Below, piece by piece: positions 37,535 through 45,521 of a DNA stretch of 64,000 nt; the first letter of the stretch is position 1; the number at the start of each line of letters is the position of its first letter. The stretch comes from Novosphingobium sp. (lineage in GTDB: Bacteria; Pseudomonadota; Alphaproteobacteria; Sphingomonadales; Sphingomonadaceae), in contig NZ_JAIXZS010000015.1 of assembly GCF_027489515.1 (NCBI RefSeq), positions 1 to 64,000 of the forward strand, in the 5' to 3' direction. The notes below the pieces were generated by a model. That model saw only the letters and a program-made list of their open reading frames with translations. It searched no databases and had not been told where the DNA came from. The position numbers were made by a program, and so were the translations under genes.

Positions 37535-38089
37535 ATGCCCCCTATCCGTTCCGCAGCCGTCATCCTTGTCGCAAGCGCAGGCCTGCTGGCAATCGCAGGG
37601 TGCAGCGGCAATACGCCCGAAGCCGCCCCATCGGCATCGGCATCTGCCTCCACTGCCCCCGGCGCGGCACTTGATCCCGCCGCACCCGACAATGCCCCCA
37701 ACGTAAGCGTGATCGAACCGGTCATCAAGCTCCCGGCCGTGCCCGGCAATCCCGGCGTGCTCTATTTCACGATCCAGCAGACGGCGGGCAAGGCCAACAC
37801 GCTCGTCGCCGTTCATGTCGATGGCGCCGGCCGCGCGGAAATGCATGAGACGAAGACGGAAAATGGCGTCTCCTCGATGGCGCCGGTCACCTCGGTCGCC
37901 TTCAGCGCGGACAAGCCTGCCGAGTTCAAGGCCGGAAGCTATCATGTCATGCTGTTCAATCTCGCCAGCACGATGAAGCCGGGCAAGGATGTCGAAGTCA
38001 CCTTCACGCTCGCCAATGGCGACAAGGTCAGCACCTTCGCCAAGGTCGAGGAAGTGGGCGCGATGGAAGGCATGATGGATCACATGTGA
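37535..38089 (+). CDS. PCuAC-type copper chaperone lipoprotein
   Basis: The 184-residue protein has a lipoprotein signal peptide with lipobox AIAGC (Cys near 23), a Ser/Ala/Pro linker, and a PCuAC cupredoxin-like domain. The copper motif HX10MX21HXM is exactly met: His in EMHETK, ten residues, Met in SSM, 21 residues, His-Val-Met in SYHVM. PCuAC proteins bring Cu(I) to the CuA or CuB site of cytochrome oxidase in the periplasm. GGAGAG precedes the ATG. A long open frame extending far upstream is only the antisense of dnaK. Its stop overlaps the next gene's GTG. Confidence 0.9.
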   Translation: MPPIRSAAVILVASAGLLAIAGCSGNTPEAAPSASASASTAPGAALDPAAPDNAPNVSVIEPVIKLPAVPGNPGVLYFTIQQTAGKANTLVAVHVDGAGRAEMHETKTENGVSSMAPVTSVAFSADKPAEFKAGSYHVMLFNLASTMKPGKDVEVTFTLANGDKVSTFAKVEEVGAMEGMMDHM

Positions 38090-38583
38090 TCGCGGCGCCC
38101 ATGGTTCCCCCCGGGGGCGAAAGGCCGCTTACGCCGGGCGAACAGGCGCTCGCGCAAAGCGTTTTCGGCGGCGCGCTGGATCTTGCACCTGTTCGGATCC
38201 GGCGGCGCCGCTTCTTCCCCTTCCAGCCGCGCGCCACCGTGATGGCGCCGATGGGGCACGTGCATTTCCATCCGGCAAGCCCTCACTACCATGACGATTT
38301 CGCGCAGGCGCCGCTCGGTCTGCAGGCGCTTTTTATCCACGAGCTTGTGCATGTCTGGCAGACGCAGCAGCGCGGGCGGTTCTATCTCCCGCTGATGCGC
38401 CACCCGTTCTGCCGCTATGACTACCGCTTCGATCCGGCACGGCCATTCACGGCCTACGGCATTGAGCAGCAGGCCGAGCTTGTGGCGCACGCCTTCCTCG
38501 CAGCACAGGGTGCGCCGCACGGCGCGGCCCCTTCGCTTGCGGCGCTGCAATCCGTACTGCCGTTCCCGATCGGGTCTGCCTGA
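38086..38583 (+). CDS. HExxH-motif protein, putative metallopeptidase-like
   Basis: The 165-residue protein has the zinc-protease-like sequence FIHELVHVWQ (HELVH near residue 85) and a later Glu in YGIEQQAELVAHAF that could be the third ligand. No signal peptide is clear. Similar sphingomonad proteins are sometimes labelled Vgr-related; I see no basis here for a secretion-system role. The GTG at 38086 overlaps the stop of the copper chaperone gene (GTGA); an ATG at 38101 is the alternative. Tight coupling to a copper chaperone is notable. Activity is unproven. Confidence 0.72.
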   Translation: MIAAPMVPPGGERPLTPGEQALAQSVFGGALDLAPVRIRRRRFFPFQPRATVMAPMGHVHFHPASPHYHDDFAQAPLGLQALFIHELVHVWQTQQRGRFYLPLMRHPFCRYDYRFDPARPFTAYGIEQQAELVAHAFLAAQGAPHGAAPSLAALQSVLPFPIGSA

Positions 38584-38602
38584 CCGGGCGCATCGCAATA
38601 GC

Positions 38603-38860
38603 TCAGCAGCGGACCTGGTACTCGTAGCCATCGCGGTCGCGGCGATAGCAGCGACCATGCTTCTTGATCAGCGAACCGCCGACTGCGCCCGCCGCGGCGC
38701 CAATCGCCGCGCCGGTGCCGACATCGCCGCCCGTTGCGCCGCCGATCACCGCGCCGCCTGCTGCACCAAGCAGCGCGCCTTCGGCGCCGTAGTTACGCGC
38801 GCAGCCTGCGAGCGAGAACGCCGCGACGGCAATGACGGGAATCATGATCTTGTGTTTCAT
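38603..38860 (-). CDS. Glycine-zipper lipoprotein
   Basis: The 85-residue protein has a lipoprotein signal (MKHKIMIPVIAVAAFSLAGC, lipobox LAGC), then a glycine-zipper segment (GALLGAAGGAVIGGATGGDVG and GAAIGAAAGAVGGS) and a short basic tail with two Cys (CYRRDRDGYEYQVRC). It is probably anchored in the outer membrane. AAGGAGA lies at a good distance before the ATG. Glycine-zipper 2TM proteins are common envelope components; no specific role is clear. Convergent with the HExxH gene, 19 bases apart. Confidence 0.85.
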   Translation of the reverse strand: MKHKIMIPVIAVAAFSLAGCARNYGAEGALLGAAGGAVIGGATGGDVGTGAAIGAAAGAVGGSLIKKHGRCYRRDRDGYEYQVRC

Positions 38861-39016
38861 CGTCCAGTCTCCTTGCGGCCCCCGAATGATTAACCCTGCC
38901 AAGCAGAAACGCGCGTGCCGCCGCCGGGTTCCGCCACGCGAAAGGCTTTCCGCTGCGCTATGGTGCAAACACGCCTGACCGTGTCACGATCCCGCTGCAC
39001 AAGAGGGACCGCACCC

Positions 39017-39685
39017 ATGCCGCACGCCGTCGATACCCATGCCGTTCTCGATGCTGTCGCCGCCGCGCGCGGCGGCATCCGTAACGTGTTCGACGATATC
39101 GATCCGAAGCGTCTCGCGCACATCTGCGTCGATATGCAGAACGGTTTCATGGAGGAAGGCTCACCGGTCGAAGTGCCGATGGCACGCGAGATCGTCGGCA
39201 ACATCAACCGTATCAGCGCCGCTATCCGCGCGGCCGGCGGGCTCAACGTGTTCCTGCGCTTCACTACGCCCGATGCCGCCAGCTGGTCGGTTTTCGTCCG
39301 CCGCCTCGGCTCAGGCGCGGCTGCCCACCGCGCTGCCTTCACCCCCGGCGCGCACTATCACGATTTCTGGCCCACGCTCGATGTCCGGCCCGAAGACGCC
39401 GTGATCGACAAGCATCGCTTCAGCGGCTTCACCCCCGGCACCAGCGATCTCGACGCCGTTCTGAAAGCGCGCGGCATCGACACCGTGCTGATCACCGGCA
39501 CCCTCACCAACTGCTGCTGCGAAAGCACCGCGCGCGATGCGATGCAGTTCAACTACCGCGTGCTGTTCGCGGGCGACGCCAATGCCGCGCTGACCGACGC
39601 CGAACACGTCGCCACGCTGCACAGCATGGCGTTCGTGTTCGCCGATCTCTACGATACGGACGAAGTGCTGGGGTTGCTGGGCTGA
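39017..39685 (+). CDS. Isochorismatase-like cysteine hydrolase
   Basis: The 222-residue protein has the catalytic triad of the isochorismatase-like superfamily: Asp in ICVDMQNGFMEEGS near 38, Lys in IDKHRFSGF near 133, and Cys in TNCCCEST near 169. Substrates in the family are isochorismate, nicotinamide, N-carbamoyl compounds and others; this cannot be decided here. The ATG at 39017 follows GAGGGA; the frame upstream is Arg-rich and non-homologous. The gene is convergent with grpE. Confidence 0.88.
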   Translation: MPHAVDTHAVLDAVAAARGGIRNVFDDIDPKRLAHICVDMQNGFMEEGSPVEVPMAREIVGNINRISAAIRAAGGLNVFLRFTTPDAASWSVFVRRLGSGAAAHRAAFTPGAHYHDFWPTLDVRPEDAVIDKHRFSGFTPGTSDLDAVLKARGIDTVLITGTLTNCCCESTARDAMQFNYRVLFAGDANAALTDAEHVATLHSMAFVFADLYDTDEVLGLLG

Positions 39686-39699
39686 GATAGGCCCCCTCG

Positions 39700-39723
39700 C
39701 CCCACCAAGTCGTCATGGTGAGG
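39700..39723. terminator. Possible bidirectional terminator hairpin
   Basis: CCCCACCA (39700-39707) pairs with TGGTGAGG (39716-39723) with one mismatch, between the convergent isochorismatase-like gene and grpE. No long T-run is visible on either side, so this is a weak call. Confidence 0.35.
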
Positions 39724-39734
39724 CCTAGTTTAGA

Positions 39735-40298
39735 TCAATCCGGCTTCTTCGCCACCGCCACCATCGCAGCGCGCAGCAGGCGGTCCTTGATCATGTAGCC
39801 GGCCTGCAGTTCCTGCAGCACGGTGCCCGGCTCCACATCGTTGGAAGGAATTTCCAGCATCGCCTGGTGCTGGTGCGGATCGAGCGGCAGGCCCTTGGCG
39901 GCAATCCGGCTGATGCCGTGGCTGGAAAACACCTTCTCGATCTCGCGCCCCGTCGCTTCGAGGCCGGCGACAAGGTTCTTCATCTTGTCGTCCTCGCGCA
40001 GCTCCGCCGGAATCGATTCGAGCGCGCGCGACAGGTTGTCCGCAACCGAGAGAATGTCGCGCGCAAAGGCCGTTGCGGCATAGCTGCGCGCGTCCGCCAT
40101 TTCCTTTTCCATGCGGCGGCGCACGTTCTGCGTCTCGGCCTTGGCGTAAAGCACATCCTGCTTAGCCGCCTCCAGATCGGCCTTCAGCGCTTCGAGCAAT
40201 TCGGCCTGAACATTGCCGCCATCGGTCAGTTCGGAAGGCACGCCTTCAAGCTCTGCCGCCACTTCGGCATCCGTAGGGCGCGTGTCGTTATCAGTCAT
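39735..40298 (-). CDS. grpE: Nucleotide exchange factor GrpE
   Basis: Releases ADP from DnaK. The 187-residue protein has an acidic N-terminus, a long coiled-coil helix (about 30-85), and the beta-domain with the family signature near the end (EPGTVLQELQAGYMIKDRLLRAAMVAVAK). The start overlaps the hrcA stop by four bases (ATGA), so the pair is coupled. Lies apart from dnaK-dnaJ, as usual in sphingomonads. Confidence 0.96.
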   Translation of the reverse strand: MTDNDTRPTDAEVAAELEGVPSELTDGGNVQAELLEALKADLEAAKQDVLYAKAETQNVRRRMEKEMADARSYAATAFARDILSVADNLSRALESIPAELREDDKMKNLVAGLEATGREIEKVFSSHGISRIAAKGLPLDPHQHQAMLEIPSNDVEPGTVLQELQAGYMIKDRLLRAAMVAVAKKPD

Positions 40299-41359
40299 TT
40301 TCGCGTAAATCCGTCCTGCGTGATGATCCTGCTCAGAGATTGAGCCGTGAAATCAACCATGGGGACAACCCGCGCATAATTCAACCGCGTAGGCCCGATA
40401 ACGCCCACAACTCCGACAACACGCCCCTCGCCATCACGCCAGGGCGCCGCGATCACCGACGAGCCCGAAAGCGAGAACAGCCGGTTCTCGCTGCCGATGA
40501 AAATGCGCGCGCTGTCCGCCTCGCGCGCGGCATCGAGCACGCCTGCGATAGCCTCGGCGCTTTCGAGTTCGTCGAGCAGCTGCCGCACCCGCTCGATATC
40601 GCCGAGCGCCGCTTCATCGAGCAGGTTGGCCTGCCCCCGCACCACCAGCACCGGCCGCTGCGCCGCATCGCGGCTCCACACCGCAAGGCCGCGCTCGACG
40701 AGCGCCGCACTTGCCGTATCGAGCGCCGAACGCCCGCTCGCGATCTCGGCGCGGATCGCCTGCAAGGCATCCGCCAAAGTGCGCCCGGCCATGCGCGCGG
40801 TGAGGTAATTGCCCGCCTGTTCGAGTGTCGAAGCGCTGGCCGCGCCCGGAAGATCGATCACCCGGTTCTCGACGCTACCGTCATCCCCCACCAGCACCAC
40901 CAGCGCCCGCGCCTGCCCCAGCGGCACGAAGGAAATCTGCGCCAGCCGCATCTCGCGCCGCGGCACCATCACGACGCCCGCCGCCGCCGAAAGATCGGAC
41001 AGCGCCGAACTTGCCGCCGCCAGCGCGGCCTCGATGGAACCGCCCTCAGACAGCCCCCGCTCGATCTTTGCGCGTTCCGCCGCCGAAGGCTCAGCCGCCT
41101 GCATGATCCCATCAACAAAGAGCCTGAGGCCCACCTCGGTCGGCATCCGTCCCGCGCTCGTATGCGGCGCCGCGAGCAGGCCGGCATCCTGCAATTCCTG
41201 CAGCACCGAACGGATCGAGGCGGGCGACAAGCCCACCGCCCCGCTCCCGGCAAGGGTGCGCGAGCCCACCGGCTGGCCGCTGGCGATATAGCCTTCGACC
41301 ACCAGCCGAAAGATTTCACGGGCTCGCAGCGTGAGTTCTGAAAGTCCGGGTCCTGCCAT
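40295..41359 (-). CDS. hrcA: Heat-inducible transcription repressor HrcA
   Basis: Represses chaperone genes by binding CIRCE elements. The 354-residue protein has the N-terminal winged helix ([31 protein letters not shown] near 27-58; [23 protein letters not shown]) and the C-terminal GAF-like domain, including [19 protein letters not shown] and [21 protein letters not shown]. It is first in the hrcA-grpE operon and divergent from rph. I find no CIRCE (TTAGCACTC-N9-GAGTGCTAA) before hrcA or dnaK here; its target may be elsewhere, such as groESL. Confidence 0.95.
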   Translation of the reverse strand: MAGPGLSELTLRAREIFRLVVEGYIASGQPVGSRTLAGSGAVGLSPASIRSVLQELQDAGLLAAPHTSAGRMPTEVGLRLFVDGIMQAAEPSAAERAKIERGLSEGGSIEAALAAASSALSDLSAAAGVVMVPRREMRLAQISFVPLGQARALVVLVGDDGSVENRVIDLPGAASASTLEQAGNYLTARMAGRTLADALQAIRAEIASGRSALDTASAALVERGLAVWSRDAAQRPVLVVRGQANLLDEAALGDIERVRQLLDELESAEAIAGVLDAAREADSARIFIGSENRLFSLSGSSVIAAPWRDGEGRVVGVVGVIGPTRLNYARVVPMVDFTAQSLSRIITQDGFTRK

Positions 41360-41487
41360 ACCCCCTATCTAGGACAGATCATCGCGCCGTGAAAGGCGTC
41401 GCAAATCCCGTCTTTTCGTGCCGCAGGGCCTTTCATTCCGCTCCGCGCGGGCTAAAGGCAGCGCAAACAGCAGACAAAGGAATTCCC

Positions 41488-42204
41488 ATGCGTCCCTCAG
41501 GCCGCGCCGCAGATGAAATGCGCGCCATCACGATCGAAACCGGCTTCACGAAGCACGCCGAAGGCTCGGTGCTGATCGGCTTCGGCGATACCAAGGTGCT
41601 CGTCACCGCCTCGGTCGAGGAACGCGTGCCGCCCTTCATGCGCGGCAAGGGCGAAGGTTGGGTCACGGCAGAATACTCGATGCTTCCCCGCGCCACCCAC
41701 ACGCGCGGCAGCCGAGAGGCGGCAAAGGGCAAGCAATCGGGCCGCACGCAGGAAATCCAGCGCCTGATCGGCCGTTCCTTGCGCGCCGTCACCGATCTCA
41801 AGAAGCTTGGCGAACGCCAGATCACGCTCGATTGCGACGTGATCCAGGCCGATGGCGGCACCCGCACTGCCTCGATCTCGGGCGCGTGGATCGCGCTGCG
41901 CCTTGCCGTGCAGAAGCTGATGGACGCGGGCGCAATCACCGAGGACCCGCTCACCCGCAAGGTCGCCGCCATCTCCTGCGGCATTCACAACGGCACGCCC
42001 GTGCTTGATCTCGACTACATCGAGGACAGCTCGGCCGACGCCGACGCCAACTTCGTGCTGATTGAGGGCGGCCACATCGCTGAGGTGCAGGCCACTGCGG
42101 AAGGCGCGACCTATGACGAGGAAGGCCTGCTGCGCCTCCTTCGCCTCGCCCGCATCGGCTGCACCGAGATCTTCGCCGCACAGGCCCGCGCTGTCGGCCA
42201 ATGA
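41488..42204 (+). CDS. rph: Ribonuclease PH
   Basis: Phosphorolytic 3' exoribonuclease that trims tRNA precursors. The 238-residue protein begins [12 protein letters not shown] and contains [51 protein letters not shown] and [18 protein letters not shown], all characteristic of RNase PH. AAAGGAATT precedes the ATG at 41488; the frame upstream to 41389 is not family-like. The stop overlaps rdgB by four bases. Confidence 0.97.
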   Translation: MRPSGRAADEMRAITIETGFTKHAEGSVLIGFGDTKVLVTASVEERVPPFMRGKGEGWVTAEYSMLPRATHTRGSREAAKGKQSGRTQEIQRLIGRSLRAVTDLKKLGERQITLDCDVIQADGGTRTASISGAWIALRLAVQKLMDAGAITEDPLTRKVAAISCGIHNGTPVLDLDYIEDSSADADANFVLIEGGHIAEVQATAEGATYDEEGLLRLLRLARIGCTEIFAAQARAVGQ

Positions 42205-42830
42205 CCCGGCTCCTCGCGCCCGGAAAGCTCGTCATCGCCACGCACAACGCGGGCAAGCTGCGCGAGATCCGGGCGCTTTTGGAGCCCTACGGCATGGACT
42301 GCCTCTCGGCGGGTGAACTCGGCCTGCCCGAGCCCGCCGAAACCGGCACCACCTTTGCCGAGAACGCGCTGATCAAGGCCCATGCCTCGGCCAGCGCTTC
42401 GGGCCTTCCCGCGCTCGCTGATGATTCCGGTCTCTGCGTAGTGGCCTTGGGCGGAGCACCCGGCGTTTACACCGCCGATTGGGCCGAAGCCGCACCCTAC
42501 GAAGGCGGCCCGGGCCGTGACTGGTACATGGCCATGGGCAAGGTCGAGGGCAAACTCGCCGAACTCGGCCCCCAAACCTCGCGCGACTGCTGGTTCGCCT
42601 GCGTCCTGGCGCTCGCGTGGCCCGATGGCCGCGAGGCGGTCTACGAAGGCCGCGCCATGGGCTCGCTCACATGGCCGCCGCGCGGAACCATGGGTTTCGG
42701 CTACGATCCGGTCTTCGTGCCCTCAGGCGATACGCGCACTTTCGCCGAGCTCGATCCAGCCGAAAAGCACAAGATCAGCCACCGCGCCGACGCTTTTTCG
42801 AAGCTCGTTTCTTCGGCGCTGACGGACTGA
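42201..42830 (+). CDS. rdgB: RdgB/HAM1 family non-canonical purine NTP pyrophosphatase
   Basis: Removes dITP, ITP and XTP from the nucleotide pool. The 209-residue protein has the substrate-binding start [13 protein letters not shown], the segment [13 protein letters not shown], the catalytic Asp region [10 protein letters not shown] near 73, and [13 protein letters not shown] near 157. The start ATG overlaps the rph stop (ATGA). The 3' end overlaps the convergent CAP-domain gene by 56 bases. Confidence 0.96.
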   Translation: MTRLLAPGKLVIATHNAGKLREIRALLEPYGMDCLSAGELGLPEPAETGTTFAENALIKAHASASASGLPALADDSGLCVVALGGAPGVYTADWAEAAPYEGGPGRDWYMAMGKVEGKLAELGPQTSRDCWFACVLALAWPDGREAVYEGRAMGSLTWPPRGTMGFGYDPVFVPSGDTRTFAELDPAEKHKISHRADAFSKLVSSALTD

Positions 42831-43407
42831 CGGCATCGGGTTTGGGCGCGGGCTGCATTGTCTGCGCCGATGGCTTGTAGTCATATACCGGCTGTCCGGC
42901 GATGTTCCCCGCGGGCCAGTAGCGGCACACCAGAAAATCACGCCGCGCATTGCCGACAAGCGCGCAGCCGACTTCGCGCGTGTCCTTCCACACCATCTGC
43001 GTATAATGCCCGACATCCTCCCAGCGCCCGGTGGTCGAAACATCGGGAAAGAGGCCGCGCTTGAACTGCTTGCCCTCGTCGACGAAGAAACCGATCATTT
43101 CCTCCGGCGTGTAGTCGTCCTTGGTGCCGAACCAGAGGTTTTCGCCCTCGCCGCCATCAGCCCCTACCGGCGCGTGCTCGAACATGTCGGAGACTGCCAG
43201 CGTCTGCGCCCATTTCTTCGCGTGGTCGGCCAGCTTGGAGCTCCACACCAGCGGTTTCAGCCCCACCTTCACCCGTTCGGCGTTCTGCGCGGCAAGCAGG
43301 CGATCCGCCACTGTCTCGGTCGGCGTGACGGTGACTTGAGCCGCCAGCGGCGGCGCGCCAATCAGCGTGGCAACGGCAACGATGGCAAGTGCGCGAATCC
43401 CCGGCAT
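42775..43407 (-). CDS. Secreted CAP (SCP/PR1) domain protein
   Basis: The 210-residue protein has a signal peptide (RALAIVAVATLIGAPPLAAQ) and a CAP domain with the usual cavity residues: AQNAERVKVGLKPLVW, KWAQTLA, His in MFEHAPVG, ENLWFGT, VGHYTQMVWKDTREVGCA and FLVCRYWPAGN. The tail is basic and Pro-rich ([13 protein letters not shown]). It acts in the periplasm or outside. Its function is not known in bacteria; roles from lipid binding to proteolysis have been proposed. ATG at 43407 is chosen over a TTG at 43422. Confidence 0.88.
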   Translation of the reverse strand: MPGIRALAIVAVATLIGAPPLAAQVTVTPTETVADRLLAAQNAERVKVGLKPLVWSSKLADHAKKWAQTLAVSDMFEHAPVGADGGEGENLWFGTKDDYTPEEMIGFFVDEGKQFKRGLFPDVSTTGRWEDVGHYTQMVWKDTREVGCALVGNARRDFLVCRYWPAGNIAGQPVYDYKPSAQTMQPAPKPDAVSPSAPKKRASKKRRRGG

Positions 43408-43469
43408 ATGAACTGTCCCCAATCCTTTGCCGCTTGACTTTACCAGCCCGACTCAGGCTGGAAAGAGAC

Positions 43470-44621
43470 ATGGCCTTTGCCCTTTATATCCACTGGCCGT
43501 TCTGCCTCGCCAAGTGCCCCTATTGCGATTTCAATAGCCATGTCCGCGAGAAGACCGACATCGCCGAATGGCAGAAGGCGCTGCTCGCCGACATGGCGCA
43601 TGAGGCGGCCCTGACAGGCGGGCGCGAGCTGACCTCGATCTTCTTCGGCGGCGGCACGCCCTCCTTGATGCCGCCCGCACTGGTCGCGTCGCTGATCGAG
43701 GCGGCGAGCCGCCACTGGCGCTTCGCCCCCGATATCGAGATTACGCTGGAAGCCAATCCATCCTCGGTCGAAGCGGCGAACTTCGCCACGCTTGCGGGTG
43801 TCGGGATCAACCGCGTTTCCCTCGGCCTGCAGGCACTGGACGATGCAGCACTCAGCTTCCTCGGCCGCCTTCACAATGCTGCCGAGGGCCTAGCCGCGCT
43901 GGAAGTGGCGCAGCGCCATTTCGCCCGCGTCAGCTTCGATCTCATTTACGCCCGCCCCGATCACTCACCGGAACTGTGGGAAACCGAACTCACCCGCGCG
44001 CTGGCGCTCGGCACCGGTCATCTCTCACTCTACCAGCTGACCATCGAGCCCGGCACCCGCTTCGCCACGCTGGTACGCGAAGGCAAGTTCACCCCGCTGA
44101 ATGACGATGCGGCAGGCGATCTCTTCGCGCTCACCCGCGAGCTAACCACCGCGGCAGGCATCCCTGCCTACGAGATCAGCAACCACGCGCGGCCAGGCGA
44201 GGAAAGCCGCCACAACCTCGTTTACTGGCGCTATCAGGACTATGCCGGGATTGGCCCCGGCGCCCATGGGCGGCGCGGCAGCTTTGCGACCGTCCGTCAC
44301 CGCAAGCCCGAAAACTTCCTCAAGGCCGTCACCGTCCAGCACCACGGCATCGCGGACATTCGCGAACTCGGCACAAGGGAGCAGGCTGCCGAAGCACTCC
44401 TTATGGGGCTGCGCCTTGCCGAGGGTATCGCGCCCGCCGCGCTCGCCCGGCGTTTTGGCCTTTTCGAGACCGATCTGATCGATCCCGCCAAGCGCGCGTT
44501 CTATGCCGAACAAGGCCTTCTCGCCGGCCACGCGGACCGATTGATCGTAACCGAAGCCGGAATGCCGCTCCTCGATGGCCTGCTCGGCGAACTCGTCCCG
44601 GCCGGGCTCGTATCGGCATGA
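43470..44621 (+). CDS. hemW: HemW, radical SAM heme chaperone (HemN-like)
   Basis: The 383-residue protein has the radical SAM cluster motif CLAKCPYCDF at 17-26 with the Phe typical of HemW, the SAM site FFGGGTPSLM, and the HNLVYWRYQDYAGIGPGAHG region near 252. HemW binds heme and passes it to respiratory enzymes; it lacks the N-terminal extension of true coproporphyrinogen dehydrogenase HemN. GGAAAGAG precedes the ATG at 43470. The stop overlaps xerC by four bases. The rph-rdgB-hemW order is conserved in alphaproteobacteria. Confidence 0.94.
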   Translation: MAFALYIHWPFCLAKCPYCDFNSHVREKTDIAEWQKALLADMAHEAALTGGRELTSIFFGGGTPSLMPPALVASLIEAASRHWRFAPDIEITLEANPSSVEAANFATLAGVGINRVSLGLQALDDAALSFLGRLHNAAEGLAALEVAQRHFARVSFDLIYARPDHSPELWETELTRALALGTGHLSLYQLTIEPGTRFATLVREGKFTPLNDDAAGDLFALTRELTTAAGIPAYEISNHARPGEESRHNLVYWRYQDYAGIGPGAHGRRGSFATVRHRKPENFLKAVTVQHHGIADIRELGTREQAAEALLMGLRLAEGIAPAALARRFGLFETDLIDPAKRAFYAEQGLLAGHADRLIVTEAGMPLLDGLLGELVPAGLVSA

Positions 44622-45511
44622 GCGCGCCCGATCTGCTCGAAGCCTGGGGTAGCCACCTCGCGCTCGCCCGCCGCCGCTCGCCGCACACCGTCCGCGCCTA
44701 TGTCGCGACCGCGGCGCGGCTGCTCGCGGCACTTCCCCCGCCGCATGATTGGCCGGCTCTGGCCAAGTTCGAAGTCGGCGATGTGCGCACCCAGCTGGCA
44801 TCGCGCCGGGCGGACGGCATCGGAAACGTGTCTGCGGCACGCGAACTCTCGGCGCTTAAGGCCTTCCTCAGCTTCGCACGGACGCAGGCTGGCAGTCCGG
44901 ACGCCCCGCCGCCCCGCTTGCGCGGACCCCGGATCAAGAAGGGCCTGCCCCGCCCGGTCACGCCGGACGATGCGGTGAACCTTGCGGCCATGGTCGCGGA
45001 CGAGGGCGCCGAGCCATGGATCGGCGCGCGCGACCGCGCCGTCCTCCTCCTGCTCTACGGAGCGGGTCTGCGCATCGCCGAGGCGCTTTCGCTCACCGCC
45101 GCCGCGCTGCCGCTTGGCGATGCGCTCACCGTCATCGGCAAGGGCGGCCGCCAGCGCGTCGTGCCGATCCTTCCGATTGTGAAAGCGGCGGTGGAAGACT
45201 ACGCCGCGAAAGTCCCCTTCCCGCTCGAGCGCCACGCCCCGCTGTTCCGCGGCGCAAAGGGCGGACCGCTCGCGCAGGCGATGATCCAGCGTGCCGTCGC
45301 CCGCGCGCGGACCGTGCTGGGCCTGCCCGCCACCGCCACGCCCCATGCGCTGCGCCACAGCTTTGCCACGCACCTGCTTGGCGCGGGGGCAGACCTCAGG
45401 AGCCTGCAGGAACTGCTCGGCCACGCGAGCCTGTCCTCGACGCAGATCTACACCAAGGTCGATGCTGCCACGCTCCTCGATGTCTATCGAAACGCGCATC
45501 CGCGGGCCTGA
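44618..45511 (+). CDS. xerC: Tyrosine recombinase XerC
   Basis: Resolves chromosome dimers at dif with XerD. The 297-residue protein has the SAM-like core-binding domain (1-100) and the catalytic domain with Arg in LYGAGLRIAEAL, Lys in GKGGRQRVVP, HALRHSFATHLL (His-x-x-Arg), His in LLGHASLSSTQIYTKV and the nucleophile Tyr in the same stretch. It is coupled to hemW by an ATGA overlap. Chromosomal context and length favour XerC over an integrase. Confidence 0.94.
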   Translation: MSAPDLLEAWGSHLALARRRSPHTVRAYVATAARLLAALPPPHDWPALAKFEVGDVRTQLASRRADGIGNVSAARELSALKAFLSFARTQAGSPDAPPPRLRGPRIKKGLPRPVTPDDAVNLAAMVADEGAEPWIGARDRAVLLLLYGAGLRIAEALSLTAAALPLGDALTVIGKGGRQRVVPILPIVKAAVEDYAAKVPFPLERHAPLFRGAKGGPLAQAMIQRAVARARTVLGLPATATPHALRHSFATHLLGAGADLRSLQELLGHASLSSTQIYTKVDAATLLDVYRNAHPRA

Positions 45512-45521
45512 GTGCGCCCGC

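Noticed and set aside
44618..45511. Tyrosine recombinase as part of a mobile element
   Set aside because: Length, context after hemW and lack of att repeats or cargo fit the housekeeping XerC.
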